This document shows, one piece after another, positions 43,811-52,120 of a stretch of 64,000 nucleotides of DNA. The notes under the pieces were generated by a model, which saw nothing but the letters and a program-made list of their open reading frames with translations, searched no databases and was not told the origin of the DNA. Positions within the stretch are counted from its first letter, which is position 1. Every line of letters begins with the position of its first letter. Source of the DNA: Paenisporosarcina sp. OV554 (GTDB lineage Bacteria; Bacillota; Bacilli; Bacillales_A; Planococcaceae); NCBI RefSeq assembly GCF_003058165.1, contig NZ_QBUC01000002.1:227661-291660 (forward strand). Reading direction: 5' to 3'. The position numbers and the translations under genes are program-made.

Positions 43811-44183
43811 CTATATGTTGGAAACAAGAAACGAAATGGTGACTTGTGTGCGGAGTCCTAATTTGCTTTGGATGGATACTTTCCCGTGGTGTTATTCAAT
43901 TATTTTATAGGTAAGCATTAAGCTCAGACCAAATCCTTTTTCTTTGTTTGAGTAAAATGGCTCGCCCAACTTCTGATAACGCTCTTCCGGAATTCCCACA
44001 CCATAATCGATTACATTCATTTCAATCATACTGTCGTCCAATTTAATGCCTATTTTCAGTGTTCCGCCCGCCCGCATCGATTCGATTCCATTCTGAATAA
44101 CATTAAAAAAGGCTGGTTTAAGTAAACCTTCTTCGTTCCATTGTTTGAGTCTTAGAATGATAGTTAGTAGTTCCTTCTCTTAT
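43811..44183 (-). pseudogene. Remnant of a sensor histidine kinase (ATPase domain)
   Basis: On the minus strand the frame reads KPAFFNVIQNGIESMRAGG (N box), then DYGVGIPEERYQKLGEPFYSN (G1 and F boxes) and KEKGFGLSLMLTYKIIE (G2 box). This is the ATP-binding domain of a Bacillus sporulation-type kinase. A TAA at 43892-43894 interrupts it where such kinases have Q, and the frame then continues HHGKVSIQSKLGLRTQVTISF to a final stop at 43811. Another stop lies upstream at about 44180, and the sensor and dimerisation domains are missing. The gene is therefore dead. Confidence 0.8.
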
Positions 44184-44455
44184 TCGACAATTTATTCTTC
44201 TTTTCCTTCCAATAAAAAATTTTTTAGATAATTAAAAATATAATCAATATACATTAAGCATGTTTCGTCGAAATGAAGAAGTGTGATTTTGTAATAAAAA
44301 TCGCTACTCAATAATGAATCTGAAATGGCGATTTGTATGGTTTAGCATGAAGTTAAATAATAGTAAAATTTTAGTGAAACTCATCTTGTAAAATGGTACA
44401 TTAGATTCACGAATAGCTTTGCAGAAATTGCGAGGTAGCAAATTAAATAGATTGA
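44184..44455. other. AT-rich gap upstream of the M50 protease gene
   Basis: No ORF with a ribosome binding site is visible. A weak stem AAATCGC / GCGATTT lies at about 44300-44335. Some of this stretch may be eroded sequence of the kinase pseudogene. Confidence 0.5.
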
Positions 44456-44509
44456 AGGCAGGCGGACGGAATAGAATTTTTAGCATTTTCTTTAGCAGAA
44501 ATTCCAAAT

Positions 44510-45103
44510 GTGTTAATCACATTGGTTATTGCATTTACACTCCATGAATTCATGCATGCGTGGATGGCATCGTTTTTCGGTGATGACACGGCAAAAAATG
44601 CTGGACGAGTTACACTAAATCCACTCAAACACTTGGATGTATTTGGAACATTGTTAATTTTTATCGCAGGAATTGGTTGGGCAAAACCAGTACCAGTCAA
44701 TAGTTCTTACTTTGCAACAAGACGTATCCAATCCATTATCGTAAGTTTAGTTGGACCTCTTAGTAATTTTGTTTTAGCATTTATTGGGTTCAGTATAATT
44801 TATTTTCTACCAGTAAACCATTCGTTCGAATCATTTCTTAACATTTTTGTTTCACTAAATGTGGTATTAGGTGTCTTTAATTTATTGCCGTTACCTCCAT
44901 TAGACGGCTATCGAATTATCTCAAGCTTATTTCCAACGAAAATGCAGATGAAACTTAGACCTTTAGAAACCTACGGATCCATTGTATTTTTAGTGGTAAT
45001 GTTAACACCCATTGGTGACCTCACTATTATTCCGTTTATCAGCAATAGTATAGGTATCGTAATAAATTCGTTCTATTCATTTTATGAGTTATTCTTGCCA
45101 TAA
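44510..45103 (+). CDS. Site-2-protease-like membrane metalloprotease (M50)
   Basis: This 197-residue protein has about five membrane segments. The zinc site is HEFMH (HExxH) in the first helix and the second motif is NLLPLPPLDGYR (NxxPxxxLDG), so the protease should be active. It resembles the small YwhC-type M50 proteins. GTG at 44510 is the first normal start codon, but it has no ribosome binding site. The frame is open to 44456 and encodes IEFLAFSLAEIPN, which looks like the family N-terminus, and an ATA at 44471 follows GGCGGACGGA. The true start may thus be non-standard or the N-terminus damaged. Confidence 0.82.
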   Translation: MLITLVIAFTLHEFMHAWMASFFGDDTAKNAGRVTLNPLKHLDVFGTLLIFIAGIGWAKPVPVNSSYFATRRIQSIIVSLVGPLSNFVLAFIGFSIIYFLPVNHSFESFLNIFVSLNVVLGVFNLLPLPPLDGYRIISSLFPTKMQMKLRPLETYGSIVFLVVMLTPIGDLTIIPFISNSIGIVINSFYSFYELFLP

Positions 45104-45113
45104 TTTACTTATG

Positions 45114-45143
45114 AACCACTCATGAATTTCATGAGTGGTTTTG
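45114..45143 (+). terminator. Terminator of the M50 protease gene
   Basis: AACCACTCATGA / TCATGAGTGGTT hairpin followed by TTGT; it lies 11 bases after the stop. Confidence 0.8.
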
Positions 45144-45340
45144 TCATTGTCAAGGAATAACGGTTGCATAAATCGATTTTGAAATACCTGAAAATGGTTA
45201 TTATATTCGTCGTTTTATATCAAATTAAAAGCTCTTTTTGAAAAGGAGCTCAGTTCTTCGTCAAATTGGAACACCAGTACCACGATTCATTCTTCTATTT
45301 TATTCGATTGTTACATAATCTCTCATGAGGGGGAATTTAC

Positions 45341-45826
45341 ATGTACAATCGCCAGGCGGCTGTTCAATATGCAAATACATGGTGGAATTCAAATAATCCT
45401 GCTTATCCTGTCTTTGACGTTGATTGCACGAATTATATCTCGCAATGTTTAAGGGCAGGAGGGGCACCCATGCGCGGCTATCCAAGGCGCGATAAAGGCT
45501 GGTGGATAGGTGGGGGCACATGGAGCTTTAGTTGGAGCACATCGCACGGACTTCGTTGGTACTTAGATACGTCGACTGTTGGTTTGCAAGCTACAAAAGT
45601 AGCGAATGCCAGTGATTTACAATTAGGAGATGTCATTAGCTATGATTTTCAAGGTGATGGTCGTTTCGACCATACGACCATAGTGACGGGTTTTAATGGG
45701 AGGGAGCCATTGGTAAATGCCCATACAGCAAGTAGTCGGCAAAGAGATTGGCGATACACTTCTTCTCCAGCTTATTTAGATGAAACGAGCTATATATTTT
45801 TCCATATAAAAGATTCATTCACATGA
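45341..45826 (+). CDS. Amidase-domain protein (Amidase_6 type)
   Basis: This 161-residue protein is a compact NlpC/CHAP-like domain of the putative amidase family PF12671. It reads YNRQAAVQYANTWWNSNNPAYP, then DCTNYISQCLRAGG with the probable catalytic Cys, and DHTTIVTGF with the probable catalytic His. The N-terminal position of YNR-AAV-YA is typical. There is no signal peptide, so export or the site of action is unclear. The start follows GAGGGGG. Its terminator, shared with the converging degV gene, has been split by an IS element. Confidence 0.85.
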   Translation: MYNRQAAVQYANTWWNSNNPAYPVFDVDCTNYISQCLRAGGAPMRGYPRRDKGWWIGGGTWSFSWSTSHGLRWYLDTSTVGLQATKVANASDLQLGDVISYDFQGDGRFDHTTIVTGFNGREPLVNAHTASSRQRDWRYTSSPAYLDETSYIFFHIKDSFT

Positions 45827-45837
45827 AAAAAACCCTT

Positions 45838-45845
45838 GGGCTCCC
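45838..45845. repeat. Left 8-bp target site duplication of the IS
   Basis: GGGCTCCC lies directly before the left inverted repeat. The same eight bases follow the right inverted repeat at 47533-47540. Confidence 0.85.
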
Positions 45846-45873
45846 GAGGCCACTGAAAAAGTCCATATAAATC

Positions 45874-45922
45874 AAAAAGACCTCTTTTCCTCAATTTATT
45901 TGAGGAAAAGAGGTCTTTTTTC
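45874..45922. terminator. Terminator hairpin inside the left end of the IS
   Basis: A long stem of about 21 bp from AAAAAGACCTCTTTTCC to its complement, with a five-base loop and T run. It would shield the transposase from outside transcription. Confidence 0.85.
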
Positions 45923-45959
45923 ATCGTATAATATGGATATCAATTTTAAGCGGGTGTTT

Positions 45960-47414
45960 ATGATGATTCCAAATCAACCATCTTTGAATCTAAGTCCTTT
46001 TATGGCAATTTACGATTTAGTCGTGCCAAAAGATAATATGCTACGAAAAATTAACGACTTGATCGATTTTTCTTTTGTATATGATGAATTGAAGAACAAA
46101 TATTGCCATGACAATGGACGCAATGCGATCCATCCAATTCGCATGTTCAAATATCTATTATTAAAATCTATTTTCGACCTATCAGATGTCGATATTGTGG
46201 AGCGCTCAAAGTATGATATGTCTTTTAAATATTTTCTAGATATGGCGCCCGAAGACGCTGTCATGGATCCAAGTTCTTTAACGAAGTTCCGTAGACTTCG
46301 ATTAAAGGATGTTGACTTGTTAGATTTACTTATTAATAAGACAGTAGAAATTGCGATTGAAAAAGAGATCATCAAAAGTAACTCCATCATTGTCGATGCA
46401 ACTCACACGAAAGCTCGCTTTAATCAAAAGTCACCAAAAGAACTATTCATGGAAAAATCAAAACTACTTCGAAAATCGATTTATCAGGTGGATGCAAGTA
46501 TGAAGTCTAAATTTCCAGCTAAAACTCAAACCGATGGTTTGGAAGAAGAATTGGACTATTGTCAGAAGTTAATTGCTGTTGTCGAAAAAGAAGAGGTTAT
46601 TCGTGAGTATCCTAAAGTAAAAGAAAAGTTAAACGTATTAAAAGAAATACTCGAAGATCATCATGAACAACTTCAACTTTCTAATGATCCAGATGCACGA
46701 GTTGGACATAAAACAGCGGACTCTTCATTCTTTGGTTATAAAACACATCTTGCGATGAGCGAAGAAAGAATCATAACAGCTGCGGTCATCACCACCGGTG
46801 AAAAAAACGATGGAAAACAACTCGAAACACTCGTTGAGAAGAGCATAGTCGCTGGAATAGAAGTTGAAACAATTATTGGAGATGCAGCTTATTCTGAAAA
46901 AGGAAATATTATATACACGAACGATAAGGACATGAAATTAGTCGCAAAATTAAATCCTTCTGTTACACAAGGGTGTCGAAAAAAAGAGGATGAATTTGAG
47001 TTTAATAAAGATGCAGGCATGTATGTTTGTCAGGCAGGGCACATGGCGATTAGAAAATCTCGCCAAGGTAAAAAAGGAGTAGCTAATAATCAAGTAACTA
47101 CCTATTACTTTGATATTGAAAAATGTAAGCACTGTCCATTTAAAGATGGATGTTATAAAGATGGCGCTAAAAGTAAAACCTACTCCGTCAGTATTAAATC
47201 AAATGAACACAAAGAACAGGCTCAATTTCAAAATAGTGATTATTTCAAAGATAAATCGAAAGAGCGCTATAAAATTGAAGCCAAGAATAGTGAATTAAAA
47301 CATAGACACGGGTATGATGTTGCTTCTTCCTCGGGTCTTTTAGGTATGCAAATGCAAGGTGCGATGGCGATATTTGCCGTCAATTTAAAACGTATACTAA
47401 AGATAATAGAATAA
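45960..47414 (+). CDS. IS1182-family transposase
   Basis: This 484-residue protein has the N-terminal DUF772-type region (HPIRMFKYLLLKSIFDLSDVDIVERSKYD) and a DDE nuclease domain with VDATHTKARF, ADSSFFGYKTHLAM and GDAAYSEKGN. A Cys-rich segment (CKHCPFKDGC) follows, and the C-terminus reads KIEAKNSELKHRHGYD. It looks intact and potentially active. The start at 45960 follows AAGCGGGTG; the frame is open upstream only because of the hairpin region. Confidence 0.93.
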   Translation: MMIPNQPSLNLSPFMAIYDLVVPKDNMLRKINDLIDFSFVYDELKNKYCHDNGRNAIHPIRMFKYLLLKSIFDLSDVDIVERSKYDMSFKYFLDMAPEDAVMDPSSLTKFRRLRLKDVDLLDLLINKTVEIAIEKEIIKSNSIIVDATHTKARFNQKSPKELFMEKSKLLRKSIYQVDASMKSKFPAKTQTDGLEEELDYCQKLIAVVEKEEVIREYPKVKEKLNVLKEILEDHHEQLQLSNDPDARVGHKTADSSFFGYKTHLAMSEERIITAAVITTGEKNDGKQLETLVEKSIVAGIEVETIIGDAAYSEKGNIIYTNDKDMKLVAKLNPSVTQGCRKKEDEFEFNKDAGMYVCQAGHMAIRKSRQGKKGVANNQVTTYYFDIEKCKHCPFKDGCYKDGAKSKTYSVSIKSNEHKEQAQFQNSDYFKDKSKERYKIEAKNSELKHRHGYDVASSSGLLGMQMQGAMAIFAVNLKRILKIIE

Positions 47415-47445
47415 AATACAGTCCAATGACACCCACTATCTAATC

Positions 47446-47494
47446 AAAAAGACGACTCTAAATTTAAAAATCGAATTTAGAGTCGTCTTTTTTT
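47446..47494 (+). terminator. Terminator hairpin inside the right end of the IS
   Basis: AAAAAGACGACTCTAAATT pairs fully with AATTTAGAGTCGTCTTTTT; T run follows. It ends transposase transcription before the host flank. Confidence 0.9.
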
Positions 47495-47532
47495 ATAAAG
47501 TAATCAGAAACCGTAGGTTTTTCAGTGGCCTC

Positions 47533-47540
47533 GGGCTCCC
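47533..47540. repeat. Right 8-bp target site duplication of the IS
   Basis: GGGCTCCC, identical to 45838-45845. The following AAGGGTTTTTT is the other half of the split terminator. Confidence 0.85.
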
Positions 47541-47568
47541 AAGGGTTTTTTCATGTAGAAAACACGTT

Positions 47569-48429
47569 TTAGTCTACTGCAGGTACATGCCATAGTGCAG
47601 CGATAGTGCCTTCACCAGCATGGACAGCAAGTACGGAGCTGATCTCTCCGATGCGCACTTCTAAATTCGGTGCTTTTGCTTGAATTAAGTTTTTCAATTC
47701 TTCCGCTTGAGACAACACATTTCCCTGCATAAGATCAATCGAGCGAACGCCATCTTTCTCGTAAGCATCAACTACTTTTTCTACTAAATAGTTAAGTGCT
47801 TTCTTTTGAGAACGCACTTTATCGAGTGCTTTTAATTCCCCTAATTCGTTTATATGAATGATTGGCTTCACTTGCAATAAGTTTCCTAAGAAAAATTGAA
47901 CGCCACTCATGCGTCCACCTTTATAAAGTTGGTTTAAGTTACCGATTAAAATGTAATTTCTCAAGTTGGTTACTTCGCTTTGCAGCTTATCTGTAATTTC
48001 ATGCAAATTTAGGCCACGTTCTTGTAAAACAAGCCCTCGTTCTACAAGTTTTGTAATCCCGGAAGATAAAGCTAAGGAGTCGACACATTCCATTTTAACT
48101 TCGGCAATCTCTGCACCTGATTTAGAGGAAGAAAGAGTTCCGCTCAATTTTGACGAAACATGAATGGCTAAAATTGCTTCGTAATTTTCGCTGATTTTTT
48201 CATACAGCTTGGCAAATTCACCAGCAGCTGGTTGTGAAGTTTTTGGGAATTCATCGGCATTGCGAATGCGGTCGTAAAGTTGATCCGATGTTAATTCGAG
48301 TCCATCCGCGTATTGTTCTTGTCCAAAATGAATCGTTAATGGCACAACGTGTACATCAGGATGCGCAGCAAGAATATCGCTAACATAAGCGGTACTATCA
48401 ACTACCCAAGCAATTGGTTTTTTTGTCAT
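47569..48429 (-). CDS. DegV family fatty-acid-binding protein
   Basis: This 286-residue protein is of the DegV/FakB type, which binds a fatty acid and presents it to the kinase FakA. It begins KPIAWVVDSTAYVSD with the DST motif, followed by TSQPAAGEF and VSSKLSGTLSSS, and ends GEGTIAALWH; the last two contact the acyl carboxylate in known structures. The ATG at 48429 is chosen over a TTG one codon earlier. The upstream site is weak (AGGA). Its natural terminator was split by the IS, which may allow altered readthrough. Confidence 0.92.
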   Translation of the reverse strand: MTKKPIAWVVDSTAYVSDILAAHPDVHVVPLTIHFGQEQYADGLELTSDQLYDRIRNADEFPKTSQPAAGEFAKLYEKISENYEAILAIHVSSKLSGTLSSSKSGAEIAEVKMECVDSLALSSGITKLVERGLVLQERGLNLHEITDKLQSEVTNLRNYILIGNLNQLYKGGRMSGVQFFLGNLLQVKPIIHINELGELKALDKVRSQKKALNYLVEKVVDAYEKDGVRSIDLMQGNVLSQAEELKNLIQAKAPNLEVRIGEISSVLAVHAGEGTIAALWHVPAVD

Positions 48430-48549
48430 CAACTAAACATCCTATCTTTATTTGAGAATTTAATTATTTAATATTATATCATCAAAAGTAAGTATTATCT
48501 CACGATGGTCTTAAGGTTTTAATGAAATAAAGCTATTCATTTGATAATG

Positions 48550-49119
48550 TTATGAGCGTTTCCATTTTTGTTCATCAAAGGATTGTTGGAAATCAAAGCG
48601 GTGGCGATACAAAATCAATACAATTGCTACAATGATTGGCCATGCACTTACGACTTCATTAAAGTAGAAAACTGATCCAATATACGCTAAATAACCGAAA
48701 ATCATACTGAGAGTAGCACTTCGAATGAATGGGAAAACAAGAGAAAAGGCGACAATAAAAGCAATCGCAAATAGTAGATTAAATGTTAGTCCAATCCCAA
48801 CAAAAGTTGCGATACCTTTTCCGCCTTTTCCTTTTAACCAGATGGGAAAAATGTGACCGCAAATTACAAGCAATCCTCCTAGTGCAACTGCCCATTCGGG
48901 ATAACCGAGATAACGTCCCGCCAGAATAACTATTACGCCCTTTGAAGCATCACCCAAAAATGTAAATAGGAATGCGCCTTTACCGATTACTGCCCCTGCA
49001 TTGCGTGCTCCTAAATTCCCACTACGATGATTGCGTAAATCAATTTTATAAAACTTCCCAACCCACCAGGCTGTCAGGATATTGCCGATTAACAAGGACC
49101 CGATGAAATAGACAATCAT
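48550..49119 (-). CDS. PlsY-like glycerol-3-phosphate acyltransferase family protein
   Basis: This 189-residue membrane protein has about five membrane segments. It carries the PlsY signatures SGNLGARNAG (phosphate-binding loop, with LGAR where PlsY usually has IGAT) and GHIFPIWLKGKGGKGIAT. PlsY transfers an acyl group from acyl-phosphate to glycerol-3-phosphate. The sequence differs enough from housekeeping PlsY that this may be a second paralogue. The ATG at 49119 has GGGGG six bases upstream; the ATG at 49137 has a weaker site. Confidence 0.85.
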   Translation of the reverse strand: MIVYFIGSLLIGNILTAWWVGKFYKIDLRNHRSGNLGARNAGAVIGKGAFLFTFLGDASKGVIVILAGRYLGYPEWAVALGGLLVICGHIFPIWLKGKGGKGIATFVGIGLTFNLLFAIAFIVAFSLVFPFIRSATLSMIFGYLAYIGSVFYFNEVVSAWPIIVAIVLILYRHRFDFQQSFDEQKWKRS

Positions 49120-49213
49120 GCGAAACCCCCAGTTCATACTTTCTTTCTATTATGAAGGAAATTATGGATTTGGGGAATAACAAAAAAATATTCAATTAGG
49201 AGGAAATTGGATA

Positions 49214-49310
49214 GTTGCGACAAAAACGGTTAAAGATGCGACAATAACTAATAAAGTTGAGACAATAACATGAGAAGTTGCGACAATAACCAATAAAGTT
49301 GCGACAATGG
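49214..49310. repeat. 21-bp phased intergenic array 5 (core GTTGCGACAATAAC)
   Basis: Cores start at 49214, 49235, 49256, 49277 and 49298, exactly 21 bp apart: G(A/T)TG(C/A)GACAATAAC with slight changes. The filler is often AATAAA-like. The array lies 7 bases from a minus-strand terminator (49317-49345), so it is downstream of that terminator in the minus-strand sense. Confidence 0.9.
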
Positions 49311-49316
49311 CCATTC

Positions 49317-49345
49317 AAAAAGCCTACGATTTTCATCGTAGGCTT
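49317..49345 (-). terminator. Minus-strand terminator next to array 5
   Basis: AAGCCTACGAT / ATCGTAGGCTT with a four-base loop, followed on the minus strand by a T run. It lies five bases after the stop of a 60-codon minus-strand ORF. Confidence 0.8.
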
Positions 49346-49349
49346 CCAA

Positions 49350-49532
49350 TTAGTTATGTTTTAATCGTACTAAACGAAACACGCCGTCAATGCCTTGAAG
49401 CGAAGCTTCAAAGTAATCAGTTGAATACTGTTCAAGTAATTTTTCTGATTCGGAATTTTTTAATAAATCCGATATCCAGTGGCGCGTGTAGGGAATTGTT
49501 GGTATGATAATATTACCATAGGTAAAACGAAT
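49350..49532 (-). CDS. Possible small protein without a standard start codon
   Basis: The minus-strand frame from 49532 to a TAA at 49350 reads IRFTYGNIIIPTIPYTRHW and ends DYFEASLQGIDGVFRLVRLKHN. Its composition is protein-like, and a good terminator follows five bases after the stop, which suggests a real gene. No ATG, GTG or TTG occurs near its N-terminus; an ATG lies in another frame (at about 49518), so a frameshift, an ATT start or decay is possible. No family is recognised. Confidence 0.4.
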   Translation of the reverse strand: MRFTYGNIIIPTIPYTRHWISDLLKNSESEKLLEQYSTDYFEASLQGIDGVFRLVRLKHN

Positions 49533-49594
49533 CTAATAGTTTAGATAAGCGACGATAAGACAGGTTTTTCATCGACTTGGAGGAGCTTTGAATT

Positions 49595-49876
49595 TTGTTT
49601 CAAACGAGTTGGATGGCGATGTTCAAGGCAACCAAATGGATATCTTTAGTCGTGCATTGCGTTGTTTATACCATTTCCGTAACTACCGTAGTTTTCTTAG
49701 ACTATGGTCTATTGTCGATAGTAAGCCATATGTTGTTAGATCGTCGGACATTTGTTTCCTGGTGGGTAAAACATATCATGAAGGCAAAAGGGTCTGAGTC
49801 AAAATGGCTGTGTATAATGGCCGATCAAATTTTTCACATAATAATTTTAGGTGCAGTCGCACACATTTGGTTTTAA
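49595..49876 (+). CDS. DUF3307-like small membrane protein, possibly N-terminally shortened
   Basis: This 93-residue protein has about three hydrophobic segments and the pattern FQTSWMAMFKATKW ... LLDRRTFVSWWVKHIMK ... WLCIMADQIFHIIIL. The pattern DRRxxxxW ... DQxxH resembles the DUF3307 family. In that family an AHxxxDFxLQTxWMA segment usually precedes, so the N-terminus is either short or lost by a frameshift. The TTG at 49595 follows GGAGGAG eight bases upstream and is the only start with a ribosome binding site. The function is unknown. Confidence 0.6.
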   Translation: MFQTSWMAMFKATKWISLVVHCVVYTISVTTVVFLDYGLLSIVSHMLLDRRTFVSWWVKHIMKAKGSESKWLCIMADQIFHIIILGAVAHIWF

Positions 49877-49905
49877 CTTGTTAGCGAAAAGGAGAACTTA
49901 CACAC

Positions 49906-50481
49906 ATGAATGAACAATCTTTATCTATACGCAACGCAATACTACAACGCCGCTCAATTAAAAATTTTAATGGACAACCAGTAGAACGCGATACATTAAT
50001 GACAGTGTTAGACGATGCAAAATGGGCACCAAACCACGGAAACCGTGAACCATGGAGACTGGTTGTAGGTTGTGGTGAAGAGTTGAAAGAATTACATGAG
50101 GTATTACGCGAATTTGGTGTTGCGAAGTGGAAGGAACTTTCTGAAGAAGACTTAGCAAAACAAATGAAAAAATTCCTTGCTCCAGGAGCATATTTATTTG
50201 TTATCGTTTCTGAAGATGCTCGACAAAAAGAACGATTAGAAGATTACGCTGCGACTAGTAGCTACATTCAAAATGCACAATTATTAGCTTGGGATCTAGG
50301 TATCGGAGCTTGTTGGAAAACGCCTCCATTTTTAGATGCTCCAAAATTCCGTGAAGCGCTTGGCGTAAAACAAGGTGAACGGATTATCAGTATGCTACAA
50401 TTCGGATATTTCGATGAAATGCCAAAAGCTAGACCACGTAAACCAGTCGAAGATTTTGTGACTTTCTTCGGTTCTAATTAA
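49906..50481 (+). CDS. Nitroreductase family protein
   Basis: This 191-residue flavoprotein has the nitroreductase FMN-binding signatures: AILQRRSIKNFNGQPV near the N-terminus, DDAKWAPNHGNREPWRLVV, and DLGIGACWKTPPF in the C-terminal half. It resembles the YdjA/TdcA-like subgroup that acts as an NAD(P)H-dependent reductase of nitro compounds or quinones. The start follows AAAAGGAGA. It may be co-transcribed with the DUF3307-like gene 29 bases upstream. Confidence 0.9.
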   Translation: MNEQSLSIRNAILQRRSIKNFNGQPVERDTLMTVLDDAKWAPNHGNREPWRLVVGCGEELKELHEVLREFGVAKWKELSEEDLAKQMKKFLAPGAYLFVIVSEDARQKERLEDYAATSSYIQNAQLLAWDLGIGACWKTPPFLDAPKFREALGVKQGERIISMLQFGYFDEMPKARPRKPVEDFVTFFGSN

Positions 50482-50483
50482 AA

Positions 50484-50532
50484 CAAAAAAATCCCGGTTC
50501 ATCGCAATAAAGCGAAAACCGGGATTTTTTTG
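50484..50532. terminator. Bidirectional terminator between nitroreductase and dipeptidase genes
   Basis: AAAAAAATCCCGGTT pairs with AACCGGGATTTTTTT, with an inner TCGC / GCGA stem. The genes converge. Confidence 0.9.
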
Positions 50533-50556
50533 TCTTAAAATAGAAAGACGTATTCC

Positions 50557-51954
50557 TTATTTTTTTAAATCTTGTGGAGCGAATTGAGCGATTTCATAAT
50601 AGTAATCACCAATCACACGCAAACCTTGGTCAAAGTTTTCTAAATGGAAATGTTCATTGGGTGCATGGAAATTTTCCGAAGCTAGTCCAAAGCCCATTAG
50701 TACAACTGGCAATCCTAAAATTTCATCAAATGCTGCAACGATTGGAATGGAACCGCCACCACGAACATAAGAAGTTGGTACATTATAAACTTTTTCATAT
50801 GAACGACCTGCTGCTTGAATAGCTGGATGATCGAAAGGTGTGATAAATGGTTTTCCTTTATCAAACTCTGTAACTTCTACTGACACGCCGATTGGTTTAT
50901 GCTTTTCGATATGAGCTTTTAATTTCGCTACAATCTCATCAGGATCCTGATTTGGTACTAAGCGACACGTGATTTTTGCTCCAGCATCAGCAGGCAATAC
51001 AGTTTTTATCCCTTCACCTGAGAATCCACCAAATACTCCGTTGATTTCTAAAGTTGGACGAACCCATGTACGCTCTAAGTGTGTATAACCTTTTTCACCG
51101 AATAGTTCTTCTACGCCTAGCTCTTTTTTTAATGCTTCTTCATCAAATTCAAGCGCGTCATATGCAGCACGTTCTTCTTCTGTAACAGGAAGAACATTGT
51201 CATAAAAACCGTCAACTTGAATTGTGCCTTCTGCATCACGGAATGAATCAAGGACTTCTACTAATGCATGAATCGCATTCTGGACACCGCCACCGTAAAG
51301 ACCTGAGTGAAGATCGCTTTTCGCACCTTTAACTTCAATCTGTACACCAGCTAAACCCCGTAATCCATAACATACAGCAGGTTTTCCTGGCCCTTGCATA
51401 CCCGTGTCTGAAATGACAATAATATCAGCTGAAAGTTTTTCAGTATTAGCCAATACATACTCAGGTAAATTAGGACTTCCGATTTCTTCTTCACCTTCAA
51501 TACAGAATTTCACGTTAACGGGTAATGTTCCTTCAGTTTTAAATAAAGCCTCGATTGCTTTAACGTGCATGTAAACTTGTCCTTTATCATCACTTGCACC
51601 ACGTGCAAATAATTTGTTATCTCGGACTTGAGGGTCAAACGGCTCTGATTCCCATAAATTTAAGGGATCAACAGGCTGAACGTCGTAATGTCCATAAACT
51701 AAAATGGTTGGCTTACCTTCAGCGTGCAACCAATCTGCATAAACTACGGGGTGACCTTTCGTTTCATCAATTGATACATTTTCTAAACCAACTTTTTTTA
51801 AGGAGTCAGCTAACCACTCTGCCGCAGTTTGCATGTCTGATTTATGATCAGATAATGCACTCACACTTGGTATACGCAAAAATTCTTTTAACTCATTAAG
51901 ATGTTCTGATCGGTTCAATTCAAAGTAATTGTCTAGTGCTTTTAAATGACTCAT
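50557..51954 (-). CDS. M20-family dipeptidase
   Basis: This 465-residue cytoplasmic metallopeptidase has the zinc-binding motifs GHYDVQP, ARGASDDKG and EGEEEIGS, plus GLRGLAGVQIEVKGAKSDLHSG, the dimerisation-domain entry of the M20 carnosinase/CPG2 group. It is expected to hydrolyse dipeptides. The start at 51954 (MSHLKALDNY) follows AGAGGG; the frame is open 87 bases further but has no ribosome binding site. It is a single-gene unit divergent from the next gene. Confidence 0.93.
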   Translation of the reverse strand: MSHLKALDNYFELNRSEHLNELKEFLRIPSVSALSDHKSDMQTAAEWLADSLKKVGLENVSIDETKGHPVVYADWLHAEGKPTILVYGHYDVQPVDPLNLWESEPFDPQVRDNKLFARGASDDKGQVYMHVKAIEALFKTEGTLPVNVKFCIEGEEEIGSPNLPEYVLANTEKLSADIIVISDTGMQGPGKPAVCYGLRGLAGVQIEVKGAKSDLHSGLYGGGVQNAIHALVEVLDSFRDAEGTIQVDGFYDNVLPVTEEERAAYDALEFDEEALKKELGVEELFGEKGYTHLERTWVRPTLEINGVFGGFSGEGIKTVLPADAGAKITCRLVPNQDPDEIVAKLKAHIEKHKPIGVSVEVTEFDKGKPFITPFDHPAIQAAGRSYEKVYNVPTSYVRGGGSIPIVAAFDEILGLPVVLMGFGLASENFHAPNEHFHLENFDQGLRVIGDYYYEIAQFAPQDLKK

Positions 51955-52120
51955 CAAAGACCCTCTTTTCGCAAAATTTCGTGAATAGAAATAGTATAGC
52001 ACAAATCTATTAATAGATTTAGAGAGTGGCAAATGGGACACGTAAATTCGGAATATGGTATGATGTGAATACTAGAAGTTGAGCGGAATTTTTTGACTCA
52101 TATAGGAGGAAACACGGTTA

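Larger units (their letters stand above)
45846..47532. mobile_element. IS1182-family insertion sequence, complete (1687 bp)
   Basis: Both ends carry the same 15-bp terminal inverted repeat, GAGGCCACTGAAAAA (45846-45860, inverted at 47518-47532). A single intact transposase gene occupies most of the element, and hairpins with U-runs lie just inside each end (45874-45922 and 47446-47494). An 8-bp duplication (GGGCTCCC) flanks it. Joining the flanks restores CCCTTGGGCTCCCAAGGG with A and T runs, i.e. the bidirectional terminator of the amidase and degV genes. Confidence 0.93.

Noticed and set aside
49588..49797. Plus-strand ORF in another frame over the DUF3307-like gene
   Set aside because: It is a shadow frame; the DUF3307-like frame has the family pattern and better start spacing.
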